Source: Acanthosepion lycidas (Eukaryota; Mollusca; Cephalopoda; Sepiida; Sepiidae). From it: a DNA stretch of 64,000 nt. Under the pieces are notes generated by a model, which was given only the letters and a program-made list of their open reading frames with translations, did no database searches and had not been told where the DNA came from. Positions 11,173-21,494 of this stretch are shown in pieces. Position numbers and translations under genes: made by a program. Each line of letters opens with the position of its first letter. The stretch's first letter is position 1. The DNA lies in NCBI GenBank assembly GCA_963932145.1, contig OZ010580.1, positions 34,738,051 through 34,802,050 on the forward strand. Direction: 5' to 3'.

Positions 11173-11650
11173 TGCGATGGGTAAATTGTCGCAATTTTTA
11201 ATTTCGCGCATGCGCGTTGTTTGTTTATGATTTTATTGACTGCAAAGTATAGTAGGGTCAGTCAAGCACCGCCTGTGAGAAAAAAGCACCATGACGTAAT
11301 TCACTCCGTCAAAAGTTTGGAAATGGCATGCTGTACTGCTTGACATTTTCGCCGGAATCTCCAACACGAATATTTCAGATTATTTGGGTGTCAATCAGGG
11401 AACAGTGCATAGGATCCGAAAAGAGTCGGATGAGACTAATGGTGATTCCAAAGTATGGCAGTTCGGAAAAATCACTGATCGTTCTGATAAGAAAAGAACA
11501 CCCGAATTTGCTGGTGAGGGCCTCAGACTCAACACAGAGGCCTACATCAAATGCATTGAGGAGGTAGTGCTACACTGGGTTAAGAGGGTGGCTGCTGAAA
11601 GAACCCATGACAACCTCAGAAGGAAAAAAAACTGTTTGATTTACAGAGAA
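11171..11650 (+). pseudogene. Internally deleted mariner-type transposase
   Basis: An open frame from about 11299 gives an N-terminal helix-turn-helix region (DIFAGISNTNISDYLG, then VNQGTVHRIRKE), the basic SDKKRTPEF segment, and then directly GLRLNTEAYIKC and VVLHWVKRVAAER, which belong to the catalytic half of the protein. The middle, including the first catalytic Asp region, is missing without breaking the frame. The presumed start codon is followed at once by a stop. This is a deletion derivative of a Tc1/mariner element. The leader 11171-11215 ends in CGCGCATGCGCG. Confidence 0.75.
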
Positions 11651-11790
11651 CCTAAAGTATGTCGGATCAGACAGTGGTTTCTCTTACATAGGGGGACGCG
11701 GGTTCGAACGCTGTTGGAGAGCACAATTTCTTTATCACGTTTTTTTTAGTGCTCAAACTAGTAGACGGGATGCACACTAGTGTTATTATG
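11651..11790 (+). mobile_element. tRNA-like SINE 3' half
   Basis: GGGGGACGCGGGTTCGAACGCTG is a strong T-arm/B-box. The next 90 bases match the sequence after the B box at 24.9-25.0 kb (a TTTATCACG-like stretch, then AGACGGGATGCACACTAGTG versus AGACGTAATGCACACTG). The A box is missing here, so the copy is 5'-truncated. Confidence 0.6.
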
Positions 11791-12233
11791 GATATTATTA
11801 TTATAGAAAGAGAAAAAACTTCGTTTAATACAGAAAATAATTGTTAAAGGAATTGTACGAACATTTATTTAACTGTTGTCTCTCGATCCATTTTCATGTG
11901 TTGAAATTACTGAATCGTAGAAATCTCTTAAAATCTTTGTAAAAGAAAGGACTCTTTCATTGCATTCATAGTTTCTCTAAATAGAGCCATATTTTTGGAA
12001 TTTCTGCAAAACATTAAGAACAGACATCTTTGGATATTCTCACGTGTCGAACGTGACTGGAAATTCTGGGTATGTGTGTGTGGGGGGTGCGGATAACCAT
12101 GTAGTCTTTTGCAGAAATATCGTTGTTGACAAGTAACGTTGGACGCTGAAGTCGACAATTCACCAATCGGTAAGGTTAATAGTGAAGAATTCAGAACTAG
12201 ACAACAAATGCAGGTGGGGAGAAATGGCAGCGG

Positions 12234-12238
<5 letters not shown>
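11791..12238. other. Unique DNA, nothing recognised
   Basis: Mixed sequence without supported features. Confidence 0.4.

Positions 12239-12282
<44 letters not shown>
12239..12282. repeat. (GA)n microsatellite
   Basis: 22 tandem GA units. The minus-strand Ser-Leu frame through it is an artefact. Confidence 0.96.
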
Positions 12283-12286
<4 letters not shown>

Positions 12287-12402
12287 CGAAAAGTCTGTAA
12301 ATGGAATGAAATAAGGAGGATTGTCAAACTGTTGTCACCTGAATAAAGGAGATAACACAATGGTTGACTCAGACGAACCAAGGTTGCTATATATTTCTGT
12401 AT

Positions 12403-12735
12403 CTCACCATCTCTCTATCGCTTTTTGTAATCTATCACTCTCTGTCTCCCTTTTCGTTATCTATCAATCTATCGATCTCTTTTTGTAATCTATCACTTTA
12501 TCTACCAATCTATCTCTTTTCGTAATGTATCTAGTGAACTATCAATTTTTGTAATCTACCTATATATTTTCATAATCCGTTTTTTTTTGTCATTTAAGTC
12601 TTTTCCTAATGTAAGTCTTTTTGTCAACTATCTTTTTTCGTAATCTAAGTCTTATGATGATATATATATCAATCTTTTCATTATCTAAGATTTCATTGTC
12701 TATGGTATTTTCATTATCTATCCCTATACCTATGT
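12403..12735. repeat. Degenerate TTTTTGTAATCTATC tandem repeat
   Basis: About ten irregular units of TTTTNGTAATCTATCNATCT recur with spacing of roughly 30-45 bases and progressive decay, for example TTTTTGTAATCTATCACT, TTTTCGTAATGTATCTAG and TTTTCATTATCTAAG. This is an old minisatellite that has drifted. Confidence 0.75.
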
Positions 12736-12954
12736 TAACGCTAATACAATTCTGGAAACAATGACACAATGTTTACATTCTTTGACAACAATCAGTGATC
12801 ATGTCGAAGGTTTTAAGGTCAAATTTCTCGACAGATATCAGACTTCCTTCAAGCCTCAAAAAAAAAAAAAAAAAAAAAAATTCACATTTACCGGACAGTC
12901 TTTCTGTCTCCGTTCGTCTCTTTCCTTCTATGACATTTTGACACTGGCATTCTG

Positions 12955-13740
12955 GATAGAAAAAGAAGAGAAGACAGATTCCCAGGAGGGCGTGACGTCA
13001 CACCTAGCCATGGAATATCGTATTAGCTCGTTGAAGAGTCTTCATGTTTTATGATTTCGCCAACAAAACGTCAGCGTCGTGGGCGCGTTTATCCGACATC
13101 CAACGGCCTGAGTACTAACTGCATTTGACAGACAACTTCCGGTTGTCCGTGAAAGATGAGGAGTTCTTTAGCTAGCAAAATCATGATAGAGAGGTGGTTG
13201 TTACTATTTCCTGTCAACACCTCTTCCTATACGCAATTGTTCGGCCAACAGGTTCAGTTAGCGCACAATCTTTGACCCATGCCGCGGATTTGGGACGAAT
13301 ACGGCCTGGTTAAGTTGCAAGTGTCGAGTGAAGGCCGTGTGGATGGGGATCGGCGGGCAGTTGTCTCCCAGATGGGAAAATTTTAACCGCGCTTGTTCTT
13401 AATCACCACTCGCCTTTTCTTTACTCCTCTTCATATGGATACCCGCTAGTAAGACTCCCGTTTCTTTTTCACCTCTTCTTTGATTTTAGCGGCTTGATGA
13501 GGATGAGGCCTTTCTTCTTTTTCACTGCGATCCGTTCCTTCAATATAAATCACGGCCGTCTATTTAATTACGGTGCACGAAAAGACATCTGATGGAAGTG
13601 TGGCCGTCGCCTTGCTGATAATCTAGAAATATGATTCTTGCAGATCGGTAAGGATTAGGCTCCCTGGAGGCTATCTGATTCATGAGTGGCCATTCGAAAT
13701 CTGACGAAAAGATCAGACGACATTTTAGACCAATCAAATT
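12955..13740. other. Non-repetitive GC-richer block with CRE site
   Basis: This stretch is clearly richer in GC and CpG than its surroundings and shows no microsatellite, TIR, tRNA box or transposon protein. It contains a perfect TGACGTCA (12993-13000) and several short CpG-containing words. No long open frame is present. A cis-regulatory element is possible but not shown. A 20-base poly(A) lies just upstream at 12860-12880. Confidence 0.3.
12993..13000. promoter_or_regulatory. Perfect CRE octamer
   Basis: TGACGTCA is the palindromic CREB/ATF recognition sequence. An 8-base match occurs by chance about once per 65 kb on average, so its weight comes only from the GC-rich context. Confidence 0.3.
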
Positions 13741-13963
13741 TCATATCGACATTATCATTAAATTATTTATGGAAGAACAAATATTTTCGCCAAATGTTGC
13801 TGAAAATACCGCCTTGAACAAGTAACACACACACACAATATATATAAAACCAATATGTTTCACCAGTAATCCGGCGATTACTGTATAAACGTTTCAATTT
13901 TTACAAATTGTGTTATATGTTTTCCATTTTGTCGGATTTCATAAAAATTTGAGTCTATCGCCC

Positions 13964-13964
<1 letters not shown>

Positions 13965-14038
<74 letters not shown>

Positions 14039-14046
14039 CACACACA
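13965..14046. repeat. (CA)n-(TA)n-(CA)n microsatellite
   Basis: CA repeats run into TA repeats and back to CA. A smaller TA/CA array at 14205-14235 follows. Confidence 0.95.
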
Positions 14047-14383
14047 AGTATGACGTTACGTTGGTCAGACGCGACGATAGTTCATGAGCGCTAGATGCAT
14101 AATCTTCAAGCAGCAAGCAGCGGCCACTAGTGACATAGGCATTTATTCCGCCTCGGCTAACCCAAGATGTTATACTACGCGTGGTCGTCATTGATATACA
14201 CATGATATTATATATATATATATATACACACACACTTTAAAATTTGGTATATTTCTGGAGAAAGAGGACTCAATATTGACGATAATGTAAATATAAACAA
14301 AATGGACAGAGAAATGAAATCAGTGTTGTATTCTCAGTTAATCAGTTAAAAGTGACACTAACTGTTACAATTCCATGTTGATT

Positions 14384-14970
14384 TCTATAGCTAAGCAGCT
14401 GCTAAGAAAGTTGGTTCACTGCGATTTTTCTCACCAGAATCTGTCTTAAATATCTATAAGTCTACCATTCCTCCATGCTTAGAATATTGTTGCTAATATG
14501 ATCCGGCGACCCTGCTATTTTCTTTGAGCTCCTTGATAAAATCCAAACAAGAATTAGCAATGTTATTGGCCCTGATCTGGCAGATCGACTACAGTCATTT
14601 TCCCACCACCGTAAGGTTGCGTCTCTGTGTCTTTCTTATAAATATTTTTATGGTAATAATTCAGATGACCTTGGCAATGTTAGCTAGACTTTTTGAAGTG
14701 CAGTACTAGACATCATTTTACAGTTGGGCTGGCTAGATATAAACGTAAATTCTTTTCTCGCACTTCTTGTTTGTGGAACGCCATTCTGACTCCATGCTTT
14801 CCAGCCAACTTTAATCTACAAAAAATTAAATGAAATATCAATCGCTATCTACAGTCTTCCTGATGATTACTCTTTCCTCTTCCGCTTATTATTAATGTTT
14901 GTTCCTAATTCTCCACGCCCTTGAGTCATAGTGACTTTACTGCCTTGCATGGGCTGATACCGGTGTATAT
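14384..14970 (+). pseudogene. LINE-A 3' fragment
   Basis: The frame fragments read AAKKVG-like, FSPESVLNIYKSTI, PCLEYCC, then KIQTRISNVIGPDL, FYKYF-like and SCLWN-like blocks. These match the C-terminal region of jockey/CR1-type non-LTR retrotransposons, and the other LINE-A copies at 21.0, 28.5, 39.2 and 61.6 kb. The RT core is absent and stops are frequent. The tail GCTGATACCGG is followed by (TA)n. Confidence 0.85.
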
Positions 14971-14984
14971 ATATATCTTAGCTG

Positions 14985-15450
14985 GCCACTCGTATTCAAG
15001 GATACCCGTCTACTAGGGCGGCAAATCATTCCCTGTTGCAGACGCCCACTCTGTGGGTGTTTATTCAACACCCACAGAGCCCACCTGTGGTTTATACTAC
15101 AACTATGCTGAGCAGACCATACTTACAGTTTCTGGGAGAGGAGGGTGTTATCTATCGTTATCTGAATAAGGCCAGCACGCTCAAACCCTCAGATATAATT
15201 TGTGACTTCGTGCTAGAACTAGTGACGTCCACCAAAGGTGCCGTCTACCCAATTACACTTACATAGCTTGGGCCAACCCGTGGTATGGTTTTCAAGCACT
15301 TTTCAAAGGTGCCGCACGCTGGGATTGCTCCCCTTCAGACAGATAACATCAGGAAGTCTCCTTCCTGACAAATCGACCATGGTGAGATTCGAACCTGGGT
15401 CTCATGATCAGAAACCGAACGTTCTAACCACTCGTCCAGAATATATAGCC
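14985..15450 (-). mobile_element. SINE-L copy, tRNA-like head
   Basis: On the minus strand GACGAGTGGTTAGAACG (rc 15422-15439) and CCAGGTTCGAATCTC (rc 15382-15399) form A and B boxes at tRNA spacing. A long body follows down to about 14985, next to (TA)n. A second copy at 41.3-41.8 kb shares the head and body, confirming a family of roughly 450 bases. The far end of the body holds a perfect 13-base hairpin at 15049-15079. Confidence 0.75.
15049..15079. repeat. Perfect 13-bp hairpin
   Basis: CTCTGTGGGTGTT, a 5-base TATTC loop, then AACACCCACAGAG. It is much weaker in the second SINE-L copy near 41.4 kb. Confidence 0.9.
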
Positions 15451-15587
15451 AGAATTTGGTTCCGGGAGGTCGACCAATGCTGGTGGATGATACCGGCTTG
15501 TTTCTCCTTTAATTTCCTCATTTCCCTTTATACTATAGGTACTAACGGTTTTTGATATTGTAGGGTTCCTTTCCCTTTAGTTTCCTA

Positions 15588-15611
15588 TATATATATATAT
15601 ATATATATATT
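15588..15611. repeat. (TA)n microsatellite
   Basis: Short TA array that separates the SINE-L flank from the foldback unit to the right. Confidence 0.9.
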
Positions 15612-15619
15612 TAAGTTAT

Positions 15620-15932
15620 AAGGAACTTGGTAAACCGAATTGGTAAATCCAAAGAGGATGAAATCCTGAGAGCTCAATGTTAGGACAGAGCTAATATGTA
15701 ATGAAAAATAAATCACTTTAATGTACCATTACGATAATTTATTTCACCTAAATCCTTTTTTAAGGATTCGGGATCATCAGGTAAATCTTCCAACAACGAA
15801 ATGAGAAAAAAAATGTTTTTTTTTCTCATTTCGTTGTTGGAAGATTTACCTGATGATCCTGAATCCTTAAAAAAGGATTTAGGTGAAATAAATTATCGTA
15901 ATGGTACATTAAAGTGATTTGTTTTTCATTAC

Positions 15933-15967
<35 letters not shown>

Positions 15968-16080
15968 TAAATTCCCAAGAGGATAGAATCCAGGTAGAAC
16001 TCAATGTCCTGGACAGAGTAAGAATATAATATAAAAGGCTCAAACACTAATATTCCATGGTGTTTGAGCCTTATATATAT
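15620..16080. mobile_element. Foldback repeat with giant palindrome
   Basis: Left unit: AAGAGGATGAAATCC and CTCAATGTTAGGACAGAG, then a near-perfect palindrome with arms 15695-15813 and 15816-15935 and almost no loop. A (TA)n follows, then a second copy of the AAGAGGATAGAATCC...CTCAATGTCCTGGACAGAG unit and a smaller hairpin at 16036-16072 whose arms are AAGGCTCAAACAC and GTGTTTGAGCCTT. No coding frame. A single decayed arm lies near 44.61-44.68 kb. Superfamily unknown. Confidence 0.7.
15695..15935. repeat. About 118-bp-arm palindrome
   Basis: Arms read ATGTAATGAAAAATAAATCA on one side and the complement on the other, with only a handful of mismatches over the whole length, meeting at A8-TG-T9. 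On the plus strand, CTGATGA at 15851-15857 is followed by an 11-bp stem and GAAA. Confidence 0.9.
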
Positions 16081-16624
16081 ATATATATAAAGAAGCAGAC
16101 GCGCGTACACAGATACGCACACATACACACACACTCATGAGATGTTTCCAAAAGCTTTAGGGAATTTGAACAGTGGGGGAACTGAATTAGTACAACCTTT
16201 TCCCTGCTACTCTTTGCGAGTTGTTTTAATATATCAAAGAGAACTACTACAATGGAACAGATATAAAATAGAAGAAATAATCTTTTCATTGTCAAATTCC
16301 TCAAACGTTTGGACAACTTAATAGATATTTAAACAAATTCTGTTGAAATCAAGACAGGTTTTTTAAAAATTTGTTTAAAAATTAAGTATTTGTCCTCAAG
16401 TGTTGCCAAATAAACCTATCCTACACATGACGTTACATAATAAACGTAGGTGTGTATAAAGGAAAAATATCTTATGAAAGTTGACTTACAAACGGAAAAT
16501 GATTTTGACTTTGCTAATTATTCGATGTTTAACATGATGTGAATAAGCATTGAAATATTAACAAATTTGACAATATCCTTTTTTAGTTTCTAAGTCCATA
16601 ATTGTATATAAATAGTGAAAGATA

Positions 16625-16890
16625 GAGACACCCAATATATATATATTATGAAATGAACTAAATCTGATAATTATTTTAATATATTTATTGTTTATACGTT
16701 ATTTTTATAAATACAAATATTTAAGTAAATTCTCTGTTTATCATAAACAGTATTAACAATATTTACCGGCCTAAATGTCCGAGAAATTTCATACAAAATA
16801 TGTCCTCAGACAGGAATCGAACCTGTATCCTACATGGAACCGTCATATAGCCTGTAGCTAAATGGTATAGAACGTCAGCCGGAAGAAAGG
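16625..16890 (-). mobile_element. SINE-P copy (rearranged tRNA-like head)
   Basis: The minus strand carries a perfect T-arm/B box (ACAGGTTCGATTCCTGT, rc about 16809-16825) followed by a tail of roughly 170 bases that matches both arms of the 25.7 kb palindrome. The D-arm sequence TAGCTAAATGGTATAGAACG lies instead in plus orientation at 16855-16874. The head is therefore split between strands, as expected for half of a palindrome. Confidence 0.65.
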
Positions 16891-16985
16891 AGGAAAGAGA
16901 ATGAAAAAGAGTGGAGGAGGAAAGAATAGAAATAATTGGGGAGAGAGGAAAGTGAAAATATGTAAATAAACATTTAAAATTGAGT

Positions 16986-17720
16986 GGTAAGAAAGAAGAG
17001 ACGAGAAGAAAGAAGAAAGAAAGAGAGAAGAGATGAGAAGAAAGAAAGAGAGAAGAGACGAGAAGAAAGAAAAAAGAAAGAGAGATGAGACGAGAAGAAA
17101 AAAAAAGAGATGAGACGAGAAGAAAAAAAAAAGAGAAGAGACGAGAAGAAAGAAAGAGAGAAGAGACGAGAAGAAAGAAAGAGAGAAGAGACGAGAAGAA
17201 AGAAAGAGAGAAGAGACGAGAAGAAAGAAAGAGAGAAGAGACGAGAAGAAAGAAAAAAGAAAGAGAGATGAGACGAGAAGAAAAAAAAAGAGAAGAGACG
17301 AGAAGAAAGAAAAAAGAAAGAGAGATGAGACGAGAAGAAAAAAAAAGAGAAGAAACGAGAAGAAAGAAAGAGAGAAGAGACGAGAAGAAAGAAAGAGAGA
17401 AGAGACGAGAAGAAAGAAAGAGAGAAGAGACGAGAAGAAAGAAAAAAGAAAGAGAGATGAGACGAGAAGAAAAAAAAAGAGATGAGACGAGAAGAAAAAA
17501 AAAAGAGATGAGACGAGAAGAAAAAAAAAGAGAAGAGACGAGAAGAAAAAAAAAAGAGAAGAGACGAGAAGAAAAAAAAGAGAGAAGAGACGAGAAGAAA
17601 GAAAGAGAGAAGAGACGAGAAGAAAGAAAGAGAGAAGAGACGAGAAGAAAGAAAGAGAGAAGAGACGAGAAGAAAGAAAAAAGAAAGAGAGATGAGACGA
17701 GAAGAAAAAAAAAGAGTAGA
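16986..17720. repeat. GAGACGAGAAGAAAGAAA minisatellite
   Basis: About 735 bases of pure A/G sequence, apart from C in GACGAG and occasional T, in units of 18-36 bases built from GAGACGAGAAGAAAGAAAGA. One frame stays open for 225 codons of Arg, Lys and Glu. I treat it as a repeat by-product, because unit lengths vary and no start context or other domain is present. Confidence 0.95.
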
Positions 17721-19345
17721 GAAGAAAGAAATGTGGAAATAGGATTTAAAAAGAAAAAATAAAATGTTTGGAGACCAGCGTCTCGAGAAGCACTTTTAAG
17801 AATCGATCGAAATACTTCGAAACAAAAATTGCCAGATTCAGTTCGAACAAAATCGCTTCAGTCACTGCAGGCGAGAATACCCGGATTTAACTAGAATTAT
17901 TTCAAACAGGTGCAAATTATCCCTTGAAGGTAACGTGCCCGACTTAATTAATCTAACCATTGAGTTGGTTTCTGCTTTTATTTTCAGTTCTGAAAGTCAA
18001 CAACCGTCCATGGATTGCTCGGTTCTAATGTTTTGATAACGACATACTCCCGAAATTTTACAGTGAGCAAATCAAATCAGACCCCACAACCCAACAGATG
18101 ATTTTTATTTGATATACAGGAAGCAAATAATAGCATTCTTGCCGAGACAGAAACAAAAATGCCTGGATACCGATGAGCTAGACACAATATAAAATTAGAA
18201 TATTGTATAATTGCTTCATTTTCCTTCAATATTTCCCAATATTTGGAGAATAATCTACCGTTCTTTTCGGGTAATTTTAATTAGAATCTTTTGGTTTACG
18301 TACGTGCTATTTTTTAAACGATTGTTATGTAACCTTTAGTGTGCAGAGTAAAAAGGAATAAGTTTAAAGCTGAAGGAAAGAAAAATTTAACTAATAAAAA
18401 GCCAAACATGTTAGAAATAAATCGTATTTCTAAAATACGATATGATTGATAGGACAAGTTGATGGTCACAAGTCCCGAGTAGGAAACTGACATCGGCCAT
18501 AACAATCCCACCAAGAAACAAAGCAAAAGAGGCTTCAGTCTCTGCATCCAAACGTGAATTAACGAATCAGCAATTAGCAAGAAAGCGGCGAGATTTCCAT
18601 GTATAAAATGAGTTTTTCCGCTTCAGAATTAGTCAGTAAGAACCATTTTGCCTCTTAGAGAACACACGTAGTCCAAAAATACTAGAGAGTAGCGGGAAAA
18701 GAAGATGAAAGTTTCTCTCGCTTTCACTTCCTCTTTCTATTTCTCCTTCACTGACAAGTAGTCGGTAAAATTTCCCTATACTAATTAACACTACAAAGAA
18801 AAAAAAAATCTACTGATGAAAAGACGGCTAATTTGAGTTTCAGCAAGAAGCAGAAATAGCCCAACTTTTGTGTAAGACCGGGTGAACTAACGTTGCCACG
18901 CAATCGACTTGGTTCACTATGAAACAATGACAGCGGTCACCAAAGATCCTTTCGAGTCACATATCAAACAAAACGTGAAATTGTAACAGCGGCATAGCAA
19001 CAGGCTAACGAAATGTCACGCTGGAAATCTCGGGCTGATGAAATATTTCACCAATACAGTATTCAAATATCGAGTGATCTGGTAGGTATATATGTATATC
19101 AATAAGTCTGCAATTTAAAGATAAAATAAAACATTTATTTTTAAACAACTATATATGTTTTTTTAATATAGTCTACTTCTTTATTAATGTACTTTTCATT
19201 AGTAAATATTAAACACACGTGAGAAAAACGATACAGCAGTAAAGTCTCAGATTAAAATTTAGCGAATAACAATGTTGGGCTACAGACTTATTGAACCACC
19301 ATGTCATTTTTATTTTCTTCCCCTTGACAACGTAGGGTACATACT
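17721..19345. other. Unique DNA, nothing recognised
   Basis: About 1.6 kb of mixed sequence. An 88-codon minus-strand frame at 18314-18580 is hydrophobic with no recognisable family and no splice context, so I do not call it a gene. Confidence 0.4.
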
Positions 19346-19715
19346 CATAAGCACGGACACATCATATTGAAACACCAGTTCCCGTACGATCACCGAAGTT
19401 AAGCAATATCGAGCCTGATCAATATCTAGATGGGTGACCACTTGGGAATACCATAAGCTGCAAGCTTGGATGTTCGAGAGGTGTAATAAATAATGGCTCC
19501 GAATTGTTAATCGGAGAGCCGAGTTCCAATTCCATTTTTGGTTCGTTGTATTCACTTACGCCTGAATGAACCCACCTCTTCCCCCCAGCTATGGATTAAT
19601 TACTTAAACATATCCGCAAAACCCATTATTATCTCTAAAAATAAATAAAATTACACACAACATATTTAGATTAAGTAACCCATAGAAGTTGGTATTCCGC
19701 TAAACAAAATACAAC
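19346..19715 (+). mobile_element. 5S-tRNA chimeric SINE (SINE-Arg, full)
   Basis: The first 115 bases match 5S rRNA: TTGAAACACCAG, CGTACGATCACCGAAGTTAA, then CTAGATGGGTGACCACTTGG and GAATACC, covering the A, intermediate and C boxes of the 5S internal promoter. It joins a tRNA-Arg-like head (GGTGTAATAAATAATGGC, then GAGTTCCAATTCCA), followed by a body and tail. The 5S part is about 85% like canonical 5S and is not a working rRNA gene. Tail sequence CATAGAAG...CCGCTAAACAAAATACAACC ends where the next SINE-T begins. Confidence 0.85.
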
Positions 19716-20107
19716 CAGTATCTGTTTATATTTCTGGGATGAGGTATTATGTACATTATTTACATTATTCGGACTATTGTCGTCATCTTTGTCGCCATAT
19801 TTATTACACATGACACAGTGGACAAAGGCGTTAGTTAGATCCAGTGTCAGGACCCAAAGAGTGTGAGTTCAATACCCGGTTAAGGCAGTGGAGAACTTTC
19901 AGAGGGGAATTAACAGGAGATAACTGATAACTGACATACATTAGACATGGCACGTGGAACTAGAACAGTCTACCACAGTGAGCTAAAGAAAGGATTCAGT
20001 TCGACATTCCAACCACCTGAAGATGGCCGGAGCGTACAACGGTCGAAACGTTTTAATAGATATGGCGACAAAGATGAGGACAATAGTCCGAATAATGTAA
20101 ATAATGA
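19716..20107 (+). mobile_element. SINE-T copy with long left TIR
   Basis: Begins CAGTATCTG and runs through about 93 bases that are the inverse of the family's 3' tail. Then come the tRNA-like A box (TGACACAGTGGACAAAGGCG, 19811-19830) and B box (GAGTTCAATACCCGG, 19865-19879). The body contains CACCTGAAGATGGCCGGAGC and GGTCGAAACG, and the right tail matches the left TIR for about 55 bases before truncation. It is inserted directly against the 3' end of the 5S-tRNA SINE. Confidence 0.8.
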
Positions 20108-20959
20108 CAATACAACCTACCCCAAAATTCTTATTTTTGTAATGAATGGGATAGGGATTCAAGATAATGGTAGTGATAGAAGCAGTGAAATAATTGTCGT
20201 TGAAAGGCTGATGAAGTATTTTGCAGTTATGACGCTAGTACAACGTTACATTTTCTTTTTTATTTCATGACCCGTTGGGTCGTAGTGACATGTGTAGTGC
20301 AGCTGCCGTAGAAGTGGTGTTTTTGGGGCAAGATAGGCTGACCCTCTCCAGCTCGGTTTTGAATTCAGTTTTTCCTTCTCCTACTCAGGTTACCACCCTA
20401 GGCTATAGAACCCAGTCTGTCAATGCTATTTACCCGTTACGTAGAGGTTGTTAACGTTTTTTTTGTCGACCTCCCACAAAGTTTCCCGTAAAATTACAAA
20501 TACGTTGCTTTGTCACAGTACATTAACAGAAAATGGATAATACATTTCTATATTTTCTATACATATTGTTCGTATTAAAAACAATTATTCTGATCTTATT
20601 TTACTATTGAAATTTTTTCCAGCTACAGCACTTTGCAACGTCACCATATCTTTGTGAGAACGTTAAGGAAGAGCGGACAGTTTAGGGTTTGGACAATAGT
20701 TGATAAGTTCGTCCCAACGTCATATGCAACAAAGATACATGTCTGAAACATTGCAAGACCATTCTTACTATCGATAATATATAGCAACCTCAGGAAATTT
20801 AAATTATATTTTTCACTAATATTTAAAAAAATATTCCCGCCTGGTGTCAAAAAGATTAAGGATAAAAAATGATATATTTCAGTTTCAATTGGTTTATATC
20901 CTTCTATGAAGACAATTTTTTATCTTTTTGGCTTGACAAAAACTAAAACAGGATCTGAA
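20108..20959. other. Unique DNA, nothing recognised
   Basis: Includes a GC-balanced stretch at 20280-20450 that may be a decayed repeat, though I see no second copy in the window. Confidence 0.4.
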
Positions 20960-21435
20960 ATGTAATTGATCCTGACTTGACATCTCGACTTCAGTCACTT
21001 TATCGCCAAACGTCGCGTGGCTTTCCTCTGTCTATTCTCTACAAATATTTTTATGGCAACTGCTCTGACAAGCTTTTTCCCTGGTGCCCTGAATACATGA
21101 ATTTAAGTGCACTACTAGATTGGCATCTAGGTGCCACCGTTTTACTGTTGAAATATCTAAATACAACTGCCACTTCTACTCCAACAGTTTCTTTTTTCGC
21201 ACTTCCTGCCTGTGGAACTCCATTCCTTTTACTTGCTTCCCTGATAACCACAATCTTCAAAAAATTAAATGCAACATCATCTTCTGTCTTCTTGTATTCC
21301 CTTCATCTGTTGTCCTTTTCCTTAATCTTCCCCATTCTCAATCTTTTCCCTCATTTTCACTCTCCCCTGCGTGCTAGTGGCATTCCCACCTTGCTTGGGG
21401 TGAAATGATTAAAAACAAACAAACAAACAAACAGA
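20960..21435 (+). pseudogene. LINE-A 3' fragment with (AAAC)n tail
   Basis: Reads DPDLTSRLQSLYRQ, LYKYFYGNCSDK, then MASRCHRFTVEISKYN and FFRTSCLWNS in shifted frames, the standard LINE-A C-terminal order. The 3' UTR ends GCTTGGGGTGAAATGATTAA followed by five AAAC units, so this copy preserves the true 3' end and tail of the family. Confidence 0.85.
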
Positions 21436-21494
21436 AAACACTATTTCTATTCATAAACTATTAGTATGAAATATTATTTGTCTTCCAAATGCTT

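Noticed and set aside
17085..17762. 225-codon Arg/Lys/Glu-rich frame
   Set aside because: It is the translation of a purine minisatellite whose unit lacks stops. There is no domain, start context or downstream exon signal.
18314..18580. 88-codon hydrophobic minus-strand frame
   Set aside because: It could encode membrane segments, but no family, signal or exon boundary supports it.
19346..19465. A functional 5S rRNA gene
   Set aside because: It is diverged from the conserved 5S sequence and fused at its 3' end to a tRNA-like SINE in the same way as other copies.
20022..20060. Complete hammerhead ribozyme in SINE-T
   Set aside because: CUGAAGA, a pairing stem II and GAAA are present, but I found no partners for stems I and III and no U-H cleavage site.
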